Below are positions 48,918 through 61,337 of a DNA stretch of 64,000 nt, piece after piece. This DNA comes from Turritopsis dohrnii (Eukaryota > Cnidaria > Hydrozoa > Anthoathecata > Oceaniidae). The notes beneath the pieces were generated by a model. It searched no databases, was not told where the DNA came from, and worked only from the letters and a program-made list of their open reading frames with translations. Where the stretch lies: NCBI GenBank assembly GCA_027922465.2, contig BQMF02000058.1:1054001-1118000 (forward strand). Reading direction: 5' to 3'. The number at the start of each line of letters is the position of its first letter. Position 1 is the first letter of the stretch. Position numbers and translations under genes: made by a program.

Positions 48918-51900
48918 ATGGCTACAGGAAAATCTAAAGGGGTACATGAAGAATACAAAATTGCTTTACAAGATTTGACATTCAATTCCAAGCCAATGAT
49001 TAATGTTCTTACAATGCTTGCCGAAGAAAACAGTGACTATGGACCAGTCATAGTCCAGACAATCAGTGAACGGATAAAACAGGTGAATAATATAATTTGA
49101 GTGTTATGCCAATAAGGTGATTTCATATCTTAAAATTCTTTTTGCATTGGAACAGGTGAATATTGAACAGAAAATGCCAGCACTCTACCTGTTGGACTCT
49201 ATATTGAAGAATATTGGTGGTGATTATGTTAACATCATATCAAAAGATATTGTTGATATTTTTTCCCATGTTTTTGAAAATGTGAGTGCTGTTTCTGTTC
49301 TTTATGATTTTTAAATTGTGGCTAATTAGATGTTTCTATAAAAACCACATAATTTTTATTGTCAAATTTTTTTAGACCATAGATGAACGGCAACGAATGC
49401 AATTGTTTAAACTTCGAAACACGTGGACACAGTATATTTTGACTAAAACTCTATTTGAGTTAGATGTAAAGATAAGTAAAATTGATCCTAATTGGCCTGT
49501 GGTAGCAGCTAATTCTGGCAACACGCAACATACGAATGCTAAGATACATGTAAATCCAAAGTTCCTACAGGTATGTAGAGAAACAAAGCCTTTTTCTTAT
49601 TGTGTGTCATATTCTGAATTGAATCCTGAACACATCTCAAATGAATGTAGCTGATGTTCAGTATTTTTACTATTTCATTACCTCTGATGCTAAACTTCAT
49701 ATTGACATTGTAAGTATCCCAAACACCTGTCCAAGGAAAAACTATGTTTTAAGAATTTCTTCAATGAGAAGATCTAAAGAAAGAAAGCAACAACAGATCT
49801 TTTGTCAAAAGACGTGTTTAGCAAATCTAGTAGAGCTCCCTTTTTTGTGATGAACAACCTGATAGGTTAAATAATTTTACTCTTAAATATATTCTGATTT
49901 TATTTTACACAGAAATCAGAACCAATTTTGAATAAAGAAACATCGGCAAAGTTGTCTACAACAGAGCAAAATATTACTGGCCCAATCAAATTACAGACAA
50001 AAATAAACAAACAGCGTCTCCTTGATGAAGAAAAAAGAGTGCAAGAACAACTCAAGCTATTGCAGGTTAATAACCCTTAAAGTACTTTTCTTTATTTATT
50101 TTGCATAATCAGATATCATAAAGGATTCTCTTACCACCAGGTTGAGAAACTTAAAAGGGATCGAGAAGAACATGAAATGGAATTAAAACAACAACAGCTA
50201 CATCGGGAACGCCTACTTGCAGAACAAAATCGTCAGTTACAAGTTCTTCGTAAACAACAGCAGGATATAGCAAACCTTGGTCAAAAGAATGTAAGTTGTT
50301 TCCGGATAAAAATTGTGTTATTGTTATTTTCATTGATTATGACTTGTTATTTTTATTTCTTTCTGACAGCTGAATTCTCAGAGACCAGAACTTAACCACT
50401 TCTCTGATGGTGTTGTTTCAGACCCTAGACGCAAAATAATATCACCTAACAACAATAGAAATAAAGATATCAAAGTTAACACCAAACTTGCTGCTCGAGT
50501 TCCACCTTCCAAAAAGACGAGTCCAAAAGCTTTGACAGTACTCAATAAGATAATGACTGGTTTATCTGCAAACAAAGCCAAACCAATTTCACGGCATTCA
50601 TCGAAAAATCAACCGGACAGGCAGTCAAAATCTAGTTTAGAGAATTCTACAACAAAACATGCCTCATCTCCACAAACAACTACAAAAAAAATTATTAAGG
50701 AGACTGAAAAGAAGGTTGCTGATACAAAAATGTCTGGTGTGCCTTCTGGTGAAACTGAATCAGTAGCAAAGTTAGCAGCTGTAACAACACCCAGTACTAC
50801 CATATCAACTGTATCACAAGAAACGAATGCTACACCTGTGTCTGCATTTATCCCGTTGAGCAGCCGAGATATGCAGATTGCTGCACAGGCTGCTGCTATT
50901 GCCACAGCACTCCACCAGATGCAAACTGGTATGTCTGCTGTTGGTCCAGAACAATCAGCATTAATTGCTGCTCAATTAATCAAGGTTATGCAGGGTAATA
51001 CTGAAGGTTTACCTGGCGTTCTTCCTGTTACAACAGCTGTACCAAGTGTTGTAACATCTACAGTACCTGCATATTCTACTGCAGCTGATGAAAGTGATAA
51101 TGGCAACAATAACAATAAAACAAATGAAATAGAAAATAAAAATTCTAATCTTGACAAACTAAACAAAAATAAAAAGGAATTAACTTCAGAAAAAAATATA
51201 AAGAAGTCTCCTGGCTCTAGTAACAGAAATGATCATGATAAGGTTGAGACGGTATCTTCTAAGGAACAAAGTAAATCTACTCTTCTCGAAGAAAAAACAA
51301 GAAAAAATACAAGGGGCAGAAGTAGGACCAACTCTGACTCAAGTGAAGCAAAGAAACAGAAAGAAAACAGTGAACATTCAGAGCGCTCCAGAAAAACTCG
51401 AGCTAGGTCTCCATCCAGATACTATTGTAGGGTTGAGAAAAAGATAGAAGTTGATAAACGTGTGGAAAAGAAAGAAAAAGAATTAGTTCTTGAAAGAATC
51501 CGCAAAAACTCTGATGGACCAATTGAACAGAATCAAATGGAATCTGGAGATCATTGTGAAATTGAGATTGATGAGGATTTAGATGATATTGAATTACCTG
51601 AAGCAGAAGACAAGTACAGGGAAGCTTCTAGTGAGGCTGCAAGAAAGGATGAAAATACTGATGTATCTAACGTAGCTGAGATATCAGTTGGAATAAAACC
51701 TGAAAAGATGACAGAAGAACAGTGGGAAGAACTTCAAAAAATACGGAAAAAAGAATTTGTGATTCTTCGAACAAGATTGCTTGGATTTATGCGTCAGAGA
51801 GATGAGAGGAAAGCTCCGGTTGATCCTGCTCTGATTTCTGATTTTAAGAATGAGGTAAACCATTGTTACTACTTGTCAAATGTTCATGATTTGGTGGTTT

Positions 51901-54900
51901 TCTGTTTTTTATTTGGAAAGAAAACTTTTATTTTAGTGTCAATCCAAATTTGAGGAAGGGAAATTATCTACAGAGCAGATTGATAACTTGTTGAGTCAAG
52001 TTAGTCGTTTTGACAGAGCAGGAAGTGAACATCTACATTGGAGATCTAGGCCTGATCTACAACATGGTTTGACTCCTCACAGACCCTTGGGACGTGGAAG
52101 GAATAATGATGGTCAACACCCACGTGATGGACGTATGCGTGATAGGCCACCACATCATACTAGAGATGCTCCATGGTTCCCCCGATCTGGCAGGGATGGA
52201 CCCAGACCACAAAGTCATAGAGATGGATCTCCTCATGGACATACAAGGGAACGATTACCTCCTCACCATATGAGAGATGGCCCAGGAAAACGAATAAGAG
52301 ATGGACCACCTCCACCACACATGCGTGATGGTGGTCCTCCACCACATATGAGGGACGCACGTCCACGGAACATGAGAGATGGACCACCACCACACATGAG
52401 AGATGGACCTCCACCACATATGAGAGATGGACCTCCACCACATATGAGAGATGGACCTCCACCACATATGAGAGATGGTCCCCCACCACATATGAGAGAT
52501 GGACCCCCACCACATATGAGAGATGGACCTCCACCACATATGAGAGATGGACCTCCACCACATATGAGAGATGGACCTCCACCACATATGAGGGATGGCC
52601 CTCCACCACATATGAGAGATGGCCCTCCACCACATATGAGAGATGGCCCTCCACCACACATGAGGGATGGACCTCCACCACATATGATTGATGGACCCCC
52701 ACCACATCTTAGGGATGGCCCTCCACCACATATGAGAGATGGCCCACCACCACATATGAGAGAAGGTCCTCCACCACACATGAGGGATGGTGCTCCTCCA
52801 CCACATGATGGTTACTACAATCCCCACATCATCGGTAATGCTGGCGTACAAGAACCTTATTACCGACATAGTCCTCCTCCTGGTGAAACGTTTATAAACA
52901 CAAAAAACACGGAAGGCATGCATACTGATCTTTCCTGGTATGATATAGCATGCATTTACTCACTAACTTATTCATTATCATTATGTTTCAGGTCCCGCAA
53001 TGCCCAATGTTGGCTCATCTCTTGATGTAAACAATCTGCTAGGACAGCTGTTAGCAGCTGGTATGTTGAACAAAGAGAATGCCAAGGAAAAACTGGACTT
53101 GGATGCGCCTAAATTAAAGTTTCGCATAGAAGACTTGCGAAAGTGAGTTAATTGAAATAACTTCTTTTTTTCTTCTTGTTCCGAATTTATCCACTTAAAA
53201 ATTGTCTTTTAATTACAGGCGGTATCAGGCTGTGATAAATCATCTTTTCCAAGGCTTGCAATGTTCATCATGTGGACAAAGGTTCCCCGATAATGCCAGG
53301 AAACAATATGGTGACCATCTTGACTGGCACTTCCGTCAGAACAGAAAGGAGAAGGATGGAATAAGGAAAGTCAGCTCCAGGAAATGGTACTATGATGTTC
53401 ATGTAAGAACGCTTTTGTTTACGTTTTTGGGCTTTTTTAACTTGTCGCAACGTGATCATCAACATGGAAAACGGACTATTTCTCGTGAAAATTTACACGT
53501 GTGTCCATTTTGTTGATTTCAAATTTGTGGACAATTTTCCATAATTTTGTCAATTTAGAACACTTTGTATTTAATATTCAAATTTCTAAGTGCAAAGTCA
53601 TGCATGATGGAACAATTTCATAAAGAGCAATTTTGTGTGTAAGGGTATTTAGGGTAACTTGTTTGTGATATAAGGCTCTTGTTTTACCTAGGCTCTTAAT
53701 CTATTTGACGTTTAGGATTGGGTCGATCACACTGAAGAAACTGTTGTTGATGACGAGGGGAAGAGTAAGAAACGAGTCTCTTTTTATTTATTACGGAGCA
53801 GATTTGAAGACATTATCTTATTATAATTGTGCTAAAAATTTGGTTTTAGGCCAAAGCGCCTTTTTTGAGTCTGAACGCGCTGATCCCGATAACAGTGCCA
53901 CTGGTACAACTGATAATTCAACGAAAAAACCTGGAAAGAAATTAAACGAAAGAACTGTGGCTGTAACAGCCGCTGATGGTGATGGAGTAAGTAACATGAA
54001 AGTTCTCACGGAACCGACTTCGTTGCATGGATGTCGTGGCAGCCTGTTTGTAAAAATATGATTTTTTTAGGTGTGTTCTGTTTGCATGGAATCATTAGAG
54101 CAGTATTGGGACGAAGACCAAGAAGAATGGCGATACAAAGATGCTGTGAGGGAAGGCAATCAGGTAATATCATTTTTGAAATTTCCTTAACAGAAACGAT
54201 CGATGGAGGGAAGATCTTAATGTTATTCCAATTTCAATCGTTCATAGGTCTACCATCATTACTGTTTCAATGATTTTGTGCCCGTAAGTTTTTCTTTTTT
54301 CTACTTAGTTGGAAAAGTAGTTATTCACATCGCATATTTCTTGATATTTCTTTCATATCATTTAAATCCTGCACACCAGAGTGATCTATTACTTAGATTA
54401 GATTAGTGTGTCATTATCAGACTTTTCATAGACTATCTGATCTGTCAGAAATATACTTGATATTCATTATCTAGTGTTTTCTACATTTCCCCAGAGACAA
54501 AGAAGGAGAGACAATGTTCAATTTAAACTCACTTGCTAACTCAAATCTCGTTTCCTGGAGCGAGATTATGTGCGTTGTAAAGGTACCTGGTGTAATTGAA
54601 ATAAAAGAGATGAAACCAGTTATTTCATGCCTAATTGTGTTCTCGTTGTTTCTGTAATCACCCTAGTTGTTTGTGTTTGGTATTTTCTTCTTCATTTTCT
54701 GAATTGCAGTTTGAATTTGAAGAGATAACCACACCCACTACCTCGCATCCTGTCACACCCAACCAAACTGAGCAGCCGTCATTAATGAACAAAAACAGAA
54801 TCGAGTCCAAAAAAGATGAAATAGAAACCGTTCAATCAAATGATCAAGTAGAGACTTCACCCTCACTGGAAAAAGCGGAAGATCAGGTTAAAACGACGGA

Positions 54901-55435
54901 TTCTGTAAACGAGAAGCCCTCTGAGGAGATTCTTCCCATTACATCCAGTAAAGACGATGTCGAAGATGTAACGTTACCTACTATTTCCAGCGACAACGAA
55001 CAGAAAACCAAAATCGAGCAGGAGGAGTGTTCTATTTCAAATCATACAAATGTGTTGGTCAAGAAAGAAAGCACAAGCGATGAAGATACCAACGCGGAAT
55101 TGTTAGAATTAGAAGAAGCTCCGGATTCGCCTGAATATCCTCTTATTGCAAGTACGAGTTCACAAACATTATCCGACGCTGCTTTGACTGGAACCTTCGA
55201 CGATATCACTTCGAGTAATCAATACGTTACTACGATCGGACAAAAACGTTCTATCGGCGTAACTGACTCTGAAGTGCCTGCCAAGGGCTTGAAGCTGGAA
55301 GACGAAGAAAATATACAATGTGATAAGTCTCTTTCATCTGTTGTAAATGAAAATATTTCTGACAGTGTTATGATAGAACCTAATATTAATCAGGTTCAGA
55401 CGGTATCAAATAAAATTGTTAGCGAGGCTACCTGA
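48918..55435 (+). CDS. PCF11: Pre-mRNA cleavage complex II protein Pcf11
   Basis: Fourteen exons give about 1,531 aa (human 1,555): 48,918-49,082, 49,156-49,281, 49,376-49,570, 49,913-50,065, 50,141-50,290, 50,370-51,854, 51,937-52,882, 52,992-53,142, 53,219-53,402, 53,716-53,764, 53,850-53,986, 54,071-54,163, 54,248-54,283 and 54,710-55,435. Residues 1-130 are a CID that binds the phosphorylated RNA polymerase II tail (KMPALYLLDSILKNIGGDY, LRNTWTQYIL). A Gln/Glu-rich coiled coil (about 215-262), a long S/T/K/E-rich region and the RDGPPPHM repeat (about 904-1,047) follow. Zinc finger 1 has CSSC near 1,140 with DHLDWHFRQN, and zinc finger 2 is CSVC near 1,249 with HHYC. An acidic tail ends the protein. 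It acts in 3'-end cleavage and transcription termination. The exon 7 donor (GTGAAA, 52,883) was chosen for frame and is the least certain junction. Confidence 0.95.
52372..52803 (+). repeat. 24-bp coding minisatellite in PCF11
   Basis: Thirteen regular 24-bp units (of the type GGACCTCCACCACATATG plus AGAGAT) followed by five variant units encode RDGPPPHM repeats, with IDGPPPHL, REGPPPHM and RDGAPPPH variants. The unit contains no stop in any of the six frames, which explains long overlapping antisense ORFs here. It lies in one exon, between the S/T-rich region and the zinc fingers, where vertebrate PCF11 has its FEGP repeats. Confidence 0.95.
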
Positions 55436-56384
55436 CACCATCTTTAAGGGTGGTCAGCCTCTTGTCCGTGTTTTTCTTTCTGGCGTTTGATGTTTTTGTT
55501 GCTTTTTTGTTTTTTTGTCTCTGTGATGGTGTGTTATTTGGTTGTCACGCTATCTGAACATCAGAGAGTGAAGGTGATGATAGTGAGGAAACTGAAAGCT
55601 GATGTATAAAAGAAATTGCTGGCGATTTGTTTACTAAAATAAGCTTTAGGCGTATGTGATGGTGGTGGTGGTGTGTGTGTGATGGTGTGTTCTTCATCGT
55701 TGTGCGCATTGCGTTCACTTATTTCTAATCAACGATGTATAATGATGTTCTATACGAATGCAACAAGTAAATATTAATGAAAAAAAAACAAAACATTAGA
55801 GAAGAATAATTTTTTATATATTTCATAACAATTCAGTTTGATGTTATTTCTACGATGTTCGTCTTCAAACACCTTCTAGAAGAATACATTTCTTTCGAAG
55901 TATGAATACTGTTTTTTCGATGTCCCTTTACCTATGTCGGTGGTGTTCTTATACACTTCTTCAACTTCCTGTTAAGTTCATAGGTACTGTTTATTCCAAA
56001 TTCAAAAAATGAAATCCTAAATTTTGTGAAAACCAACTTTTGTCATTTATATTCCTACATAACCCACTATTACTTAGTTTCTGCTCGTTATATTCGTGTC
56101 TGAAATGAAAATGTTTCATCTGGTCTCCAAAAATATGATCTGAAAATTCAGGAGCTACCAAGCCACAGAATAATTGAGAACTCTGGACCAAAATATTCAA
56201 CTAATTTTCATGAAAATTTGTGCACATTTATTTGACTTTGCTGATTAAGTATTTGCCATACATTTTAAGCAAGGGAAATTTGAACATACATTTTCTAGGA
56301 GTTTGAAAATATTGCACTTCTGCAATAGTAGCAGTACAGAGGATTTCAAATAGAGGTTTTGTAATCTTTTCATTAGTTCGTCGG
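55436..56384. other. PCF11 3' UTR and spacer
   Basis: A T/G-rich stretch with a (GGT/TGTG)-rich block near 55,660-55,700, then AT-rich DNA up to the Kolobok element. No clear AATAAA; ATTAATGAAAAAAAA near 55,775 may be close to the cleavage site. No further gene. Confidence 0.45.
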
Positions 56385-56388
56385 TTAA

Positions 56389-59128
56389 GGTGGTTCCCCT
56401 AGAAAAAACCCAAATTTTTGTACAGTGCTATAGCTCGATTTTAAACACAAAATTTAAATACTACATGTTAATACAAATGTAAATAATATGGTTTTATTAA
56501 AAAAAAAGCTCATTTTCATGCTGAGTCAGCGTTTTTGGGGCTTTTTTGACAGCAAAATCAAGAGAAGCTTGTGACAACATTTCTTCAACACAACAAATGT
56601 AAACATCTTGAAACTTAGTACAGTTATAGATTACATGATTAGAAAGGGAATGAGCGAAAAAAAATTTTCATATATAGCTCCGAAAATTCATAATGGCCGA
56701 CACTGTGAAATACTACACTTGCGGAGATTTATAAGTAAGTACAAAACTAAATAACTTCAAAAGAAATGCAAAGTTGTAAAATTCTTCACGCTCAGTTGCT
56801 AGATATGTGTTTGAAGAATGTTCCCTGAAAATTTCAAGTCTAAAAGTGTAGTATTCATGAAAATATGATGTTTCAAATACTTGAAATTGGCTGAAAATCC
56901 TATTTCGCAAAAAATGCAATTTAAAAATTAAATAATGTAAAAAACAATGTATATTTAAAATCCGCCAGATACATAACTGTCTTTGTCCTTTTCATTGTCT
57001 ATATAACCTTTTTTGACAGCCCTGATAGTTTTTCTTTTCTGTTTTCCTTCTGGATTTGTCTTTTTAATGCTCTTGTCAACCCGTTCTTGATCTCGCTTCA
57101 ATGACAAGTGGTCAAAACAGTAACCATTTGAAATCCCAAAATATCCCAAAACAGAACACACACCAAAACTACCATCATTAAATTCCAGTATTGCAGAATT
57201 TGTTCCCATTTCTAACACTGATCTACCTAGGTACACATTTTTCGGACATTTAGTCCAAATGACATTATTTAAAGCTTCGTTAGAATTCTGTGTTTCACCA
57301 TGCAGACACTTGCGGAGTAACACATCATCAGACAACAATTTAAATACAGGTAAAAGAAGGTCATGGATCCATTTTGGTAGGTTTATACTAGGCTTGTAAT
57401 CAGAGTTTTCCTTGTATTTACACCAGCTATCTCTTGGGCAAAACCTATGACGAAACTCAGAGCTTTCGAACTCTGTACAATGCCAAAGAATAGCCCCAAT
57501 GGCTTTCTTCATGGCATACAGATCATTTTTGTTCCCTCGTATGGCCATTCCATAATAATTTTGCATCGAATTGATAGTTTTTTCAGTCAACTTTCCTTTG
57601 CCCGATAATGACGTAGAAGTTCCTTTGTGTTGCTTCAGCATATTTCGTAATCTGGTACCGAGGCGTTTTTGAACATGTCCGACACATTCTAATTTTTCAG
57701 GAATAATGTTACCATGTTCTTTATATGGTTCGCTGGTAACTACTTCAGAGTAGGATGACGTATCTCCATCTCCTAAATATTCATGATAAATTAACCCATT
57801 CTTTTCCACCGATCGTGAAAAAATTTTGACAGCACCTGCAGCCTCCATTGAACCTGATGACTTTGTGTGATTGATTTCACATTCATCACTATCAAAATGT
57901 TCTGCTTTCCATTGGTCATAATCATACTCAGGATCATTTTTTCTTTCTTCCCAAGAAGCACACTTTTTACAATCTTTGGACATGACGTGAACATCAATGC
58001 ATTTACCACTGTTCATTGCGGTTACAATTCCGTTTGACGATGAAAACCCCCGTTTTTGCCAAGTGCCATCGATAGACACCCGACAATTTACTGGTTGACT
58101 TTCGTCATTTTGTGCAGCTTTTATTTCTGATACTGCTTGTTGCATACTACTATTAGCAGCTTCTTCATAGGCTTGACACAACGATTTGTTTAAAGAAATA
58201 TAAGCTGTATCGGTGATTGAAAACATATTCAGGCAGCGACTGACATTTATCATTGCCTCGTGACCTTTCCCAACTTCACGAAATGCAACAACTGCCCGAA
58301 CATTTATTTCAAGTTTACGACGTCCCTGTACGCTTTCAGATTTTTCACATTCTTGGGAAGTAAAAGTCTCAATGTCATTTGGACAGTCGTGGCAATTCAA
58401 CTTCAGCTTGTGTGCATATCCCATCCGCAAGGAGAGTTCATCACTAAGTTCGACGTTTCTTGAATTACATTCAGGGCAACATAAAAAAGAATGAACAAAA
58501 GATTTAAGAACACTAAAATTAATAATCAAGTTGTAATTTTCAGGATCAACAGTACTTCCCTCCTCATTAGTAGATTCATCCAAAGACTTTCTTTTCTTGA
58601 TCTTTTCGGTTCGTAAGTTTGTAGCAGCAGAAGCCTCAAACCTTTTGCTGGCAACACAAAACACTTTTTTACGTTTATTAGCTCGAGATCGATTTTTTGG
58701 ATTTCCCATATTTATCTGATCAATAATTTTCAACTCTTTCACCAAGCAAATTACAACAGATATGACCATTCACCCAGCAAAAGAATAGTTAATAATTCAG
58801 TTGCTACCATGTGTTCTGTATTTGTTTTAAATTAGTAATTTGCAGAACATATAATTCTCAAGAAAAAATGCAAAAAAACAAAAAAAAGACCAATAATTTT
58901 GGTCCATTTTTCATAGATTTAACGAAGCAAACGTGTTGCTAAGGGCGTTGCTATGGAAGGTTTTGAAGCATACCTCTCCTAAAAAGCTATTTTTTTTGAA
59001 GTTTTGGTTTACAACACATATCAAATGATACATCATTGGAAAGAGAATAGAATGATGGTCCTGAAAATACCAGAATCTCGATTTTGAATTTTTTTCGAAA
59101 ATTGGCATTTTTTTCTAGGGGAACCACC
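56389..59128 (-). mobile_element. Complete Kolobok / Mutator-like DNA transposon with TTAA duplication
   Basis: Both termini read GGTGGTTCCCCTAGAAAAAA inward, a perfect 20-bp inverted repeat, and both are flanked by TTAA (56,385-56,388 and 59,129-59,132). The 2,740-bp element holds one uninterrupted transposase ORF on the minus strand with about 360 bp on the 5' side and 570 bp on the 3' side. TTAA targets plus this transposase type fit the Kolobok superfamily. Perfect ends, an intact duplication and an intact ORF indicate a recent, possibly still mobile copy. Confidence 0.9.
56955..58769 (-). CDS. Kolobok/Mutator-like transposase, intact
   Basis: A single exon of 604 codons, or 584 aa if translation starts at the second Met (MGNPKNRSR, 58,709), which I prefer because the upstream 20 residues are hydrophobic and unlike the basic N-terminus. 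It has a Lys/Arg-rich start, CPEC and CHDC pairs (residues about 98-101 and 126-129) that may form a zinc-binding unit, then DGTWQKRG (234-241), SSGSMEAAGA (304-313), YLGDGDTSSYS (331-341) and a CVGHVQKRLGTRLR block. These are the hallmark blocks of the Mutator-like transposase domain (PF20700 in my recollection). A basic C-terminus (KQKRKTIRAVKKG) could be a nuclear localisation signal. The family assignment rests on remembered motifs. Confidence 0.9.
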   Translation of the reverse strand: MVISVVICLVKELKIIDQINMGNPKNRSRANKRKKVFCVASKRFEASAATNLRTEKIKKRKSLDESTNEEGSTVDPENYNLIINFSVLKSFVHSFLCCPECNSRNVELSDELSLRMGYAHKLKLNCHDCPNDIETFTSQECEKSESVQGRRKLEINVRAVVAFREVGKGHEAMINVSRCLNMFSITDTAYISLNKSLCQAYEEAANSSMQQAVSEIKAAQNDESQPVNCRVSIDGTWQKRGFSSSNGIVTAMNSGKCIDVHVMSKDCKKCASWEERKNDPEYDYDQWKAEHFDSDECEINHTKSSGSMEAAGAVKIFSRSVEKNGLIYHEYLGDGDTSSYSEVVTSEPYKEHGNIIPEKLECVGHVQKRLGTRLRNMLKQHKGTSTSLSGKGKLTEKTINSMQNYYGMAIRGNKNDLYAMKKAIGAILWHCTEFESSEFRHRFCPRDSWCKYKENSDYKPSINLPKWIHDLLLPVFKLLSDDVLLRKCLHGETQNSNEALNNVIWTKCPKNVYLGRSVLEMGTNSAILEFNDGSFGVCSVLGYFGISNGYCFDHLSLKRDQERVDKSIKKTNPEGKQKRKTIRAVKKGYIDNEKDKDSYVSGGF

Positions 59129-59251
59129 TTAAGGAACTCTTATCATGGAAATGGTCGGAAACATGTTGATACACAATTATCTTATCACTTAAAAGTTTCA
59201 TTAAGAAGAAATATACAAATTTATTCCGGTTTTACAAAACAAGACATCAGA

Positions 59252-60923
59252 TTAAAGCGTATGATCGTAATGATGCTGCTTCACATTGATCTCCTTAGTA
59301 CGTTGCTCAGCAGCGTCTAGATCTGCAAAAGAAAATTAAACCATTTGAACTGAATGAAGCCAATGACGTTAACAACAGATGTACTCACCTGTCAGTTTCG
59401 TTGTAATTTCTCTTTTGTCAGTCTTTTTCAACGTTTCATAATAATCTTCCGGCGTAACAGAAGTGGTTTTTCTTGGACTTCTTTCACAGATGGTAGGTTT
59501 GATGCCAAAACGCTCTAGAAAAAGTTTTCCAAAGCTGGTACCACATATCACATCCGTTCTTAGCTTTGACAATTTTTTGTTCTCAGGTATTGTTGTCAAA
59601 ATTCAAACTTCATTTTAGGTTTGTTACTAGCCTGTTACATTCACAAAATAGTCACGAATCTTTGAGTTCGTCCTTCTACATGCCACCTTTTTTATGCTTT
59701 TTATTTTATCGCTTTTATAAATTTTCACTTTCACTTTTTACTTGTACAGGATGTTGATACCTATCCTGTGTATAAATATTCAAAATAAATAAATAAATCT
59801 TTTAGCAAAACAAATATGACTTGACTGGAATTTATTTACGAGAGCGAACCTCTAGAATGAATGGCCGATAGGGCTCACACTAACAAGTCTGAACCATATT
59901 TGTTTGTTTATTTACAACTTCTGAATAGGCTCCACATACAATGTTATATATGGAAGAAATTGAACGCTTACTGGGGTCTTCTTTTCTTTGTTGTTTACGA
60001 TTATTAATGTGTACTCTTATGATTTCTTCTGCCTAAATATTTAGGAATAAATAAATAACTGCACGAAGCCGTAAACGTGACTTGGTTAACGTATTTCCTT
60101 TATAAACCCAACTTTTTACCTCCTAGGAAAGTTGCTTAAAATTCGCCTAAAAATCCATAGGAAAGTTGCTAAACGGTTGCTTACATCAATAATTTTTAAA
60201 TCTCAGACCAAATAAGAAAAAAAAGTCAAGTAAAGAGGCATTGTGGGAAAGAGAAATAAGAATAGTGAATGTTGAGTTTAAAAAAAATAAGAAAACAATA
60301 AATGGTGTCTATAAAAAAGAAATACGTGTAGCTATATAGAACAGTAAACTTGCGCGTGTATTTCATGCACGTTCCCATCTGATTCGTGCAGCCTTACTTG
60401 AAGTATCCACTACTTGTTGCAACTAATGCATAGTAACAAACACTGTCTTACTTTCTGACCACAAATGATGCTGTCTGGATCTGTATAAAATTCTGAGTTC
60501 GCTATGTTGTTTTTTATAGCCTGATAAAGATAAAGAAATATTATAGATTAAACATCCATAGGCTTTCTATATAAGCAATAAAAGCCTGTCTTCATAATAT
60601 GACAGGAGGAAAAGTATTGAAGTATCTGCATTGACGTACCTGTGTAGCTGTAGATCGTGCATGAAAAGGCAGCTGTTGTTGATAGCTATTGTCTGAAAAA
60701 TCAATATCTTCCCTTCTCTCTAATGTTAGAATCCTGTAAGTAAACAAGACAGTTACAATAACATACAAATGTATCAAACTACCAAAGAAGATGTAAGCAC
60801 TCGCCTCCGATTTGTTAGTATCGTATAGATTCTCTGGATAAGGAGAAAAGCACCACCAGGTTTACAATGAATCGTTCCTTCAATCTCCTCACGAGGTATT
60901 TCCAAGTTTTGGCGCTGGAAAAA
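59252..60923 (-). CDS. SPATA4: SPATA4-like protein (CH-like domain), 5' part not found
   Basis: Minus-strand exons 60,805-60,923, 60,640-60,733, 60,452-60,520 and 59,972-60,032 join in frame, and a terminal exon pair (59,389 to about 59,581; 59,252-59,322, stop TAA) follows. EGTIHCKPGGAFLLIQRIYT matches the back of the calponin-homology-like domain of SPATA4, DFSDNSYQQQLPFHARST matches its next segment, and KEINVKQHHYD resembles its C-terminus. The family is associated with cilia and testis. The first half of the CH domain is missing: no exon was found up to the SDR gene, so it may lie further upstream or be lost. The intron at 60,734-60,804 appears to be GC-AG. The exon d/e junction does not keep phase as read, so a small exon may be missed. 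Confidence 0.75.
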
Positions 60924-61337
60924 CTAAATTCAAGGAATCAATGAAGCAAATGTTCTCATAAAAGACAAAAGTCACGAAATCCTTAAAAAATCTGTTAAGG
61001 TACAACAAATGTTTAACCTTCCAGTATTATAGAACTTGTACTTGTTCAACAATAAATTCAGTATGACTCATTAAACAATAAATAACAAGCCCACAATTAT
61101 ATTTGCTACCATGACAACATTCAAATATTGTCTGTACCCAGTATTATCACAACAGCATTAGAGATATATCTTTTCTACACATATGGCTTTAACCAGTGAT
61201 AGCAGTTATACATGTCGAAAATACACAGCTATGTCACATTTTTCTTTCTACCGAAAACTACCGAAAAAGTTCTTCCGTCAACGAATTAAATAACTTTTTC
61301 TATTAAGTAAAATGGCTAGATGTAGATGCCAACATAT

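Noticed and set aside
52160..52923. Long minus-strand ORFs over the PCF11 repeat
   Set aside because: A consequence of the stop-free 24-bp unit; the plus-strand frame continues the conserved PCF11 protein. Kept only as a finding to test.
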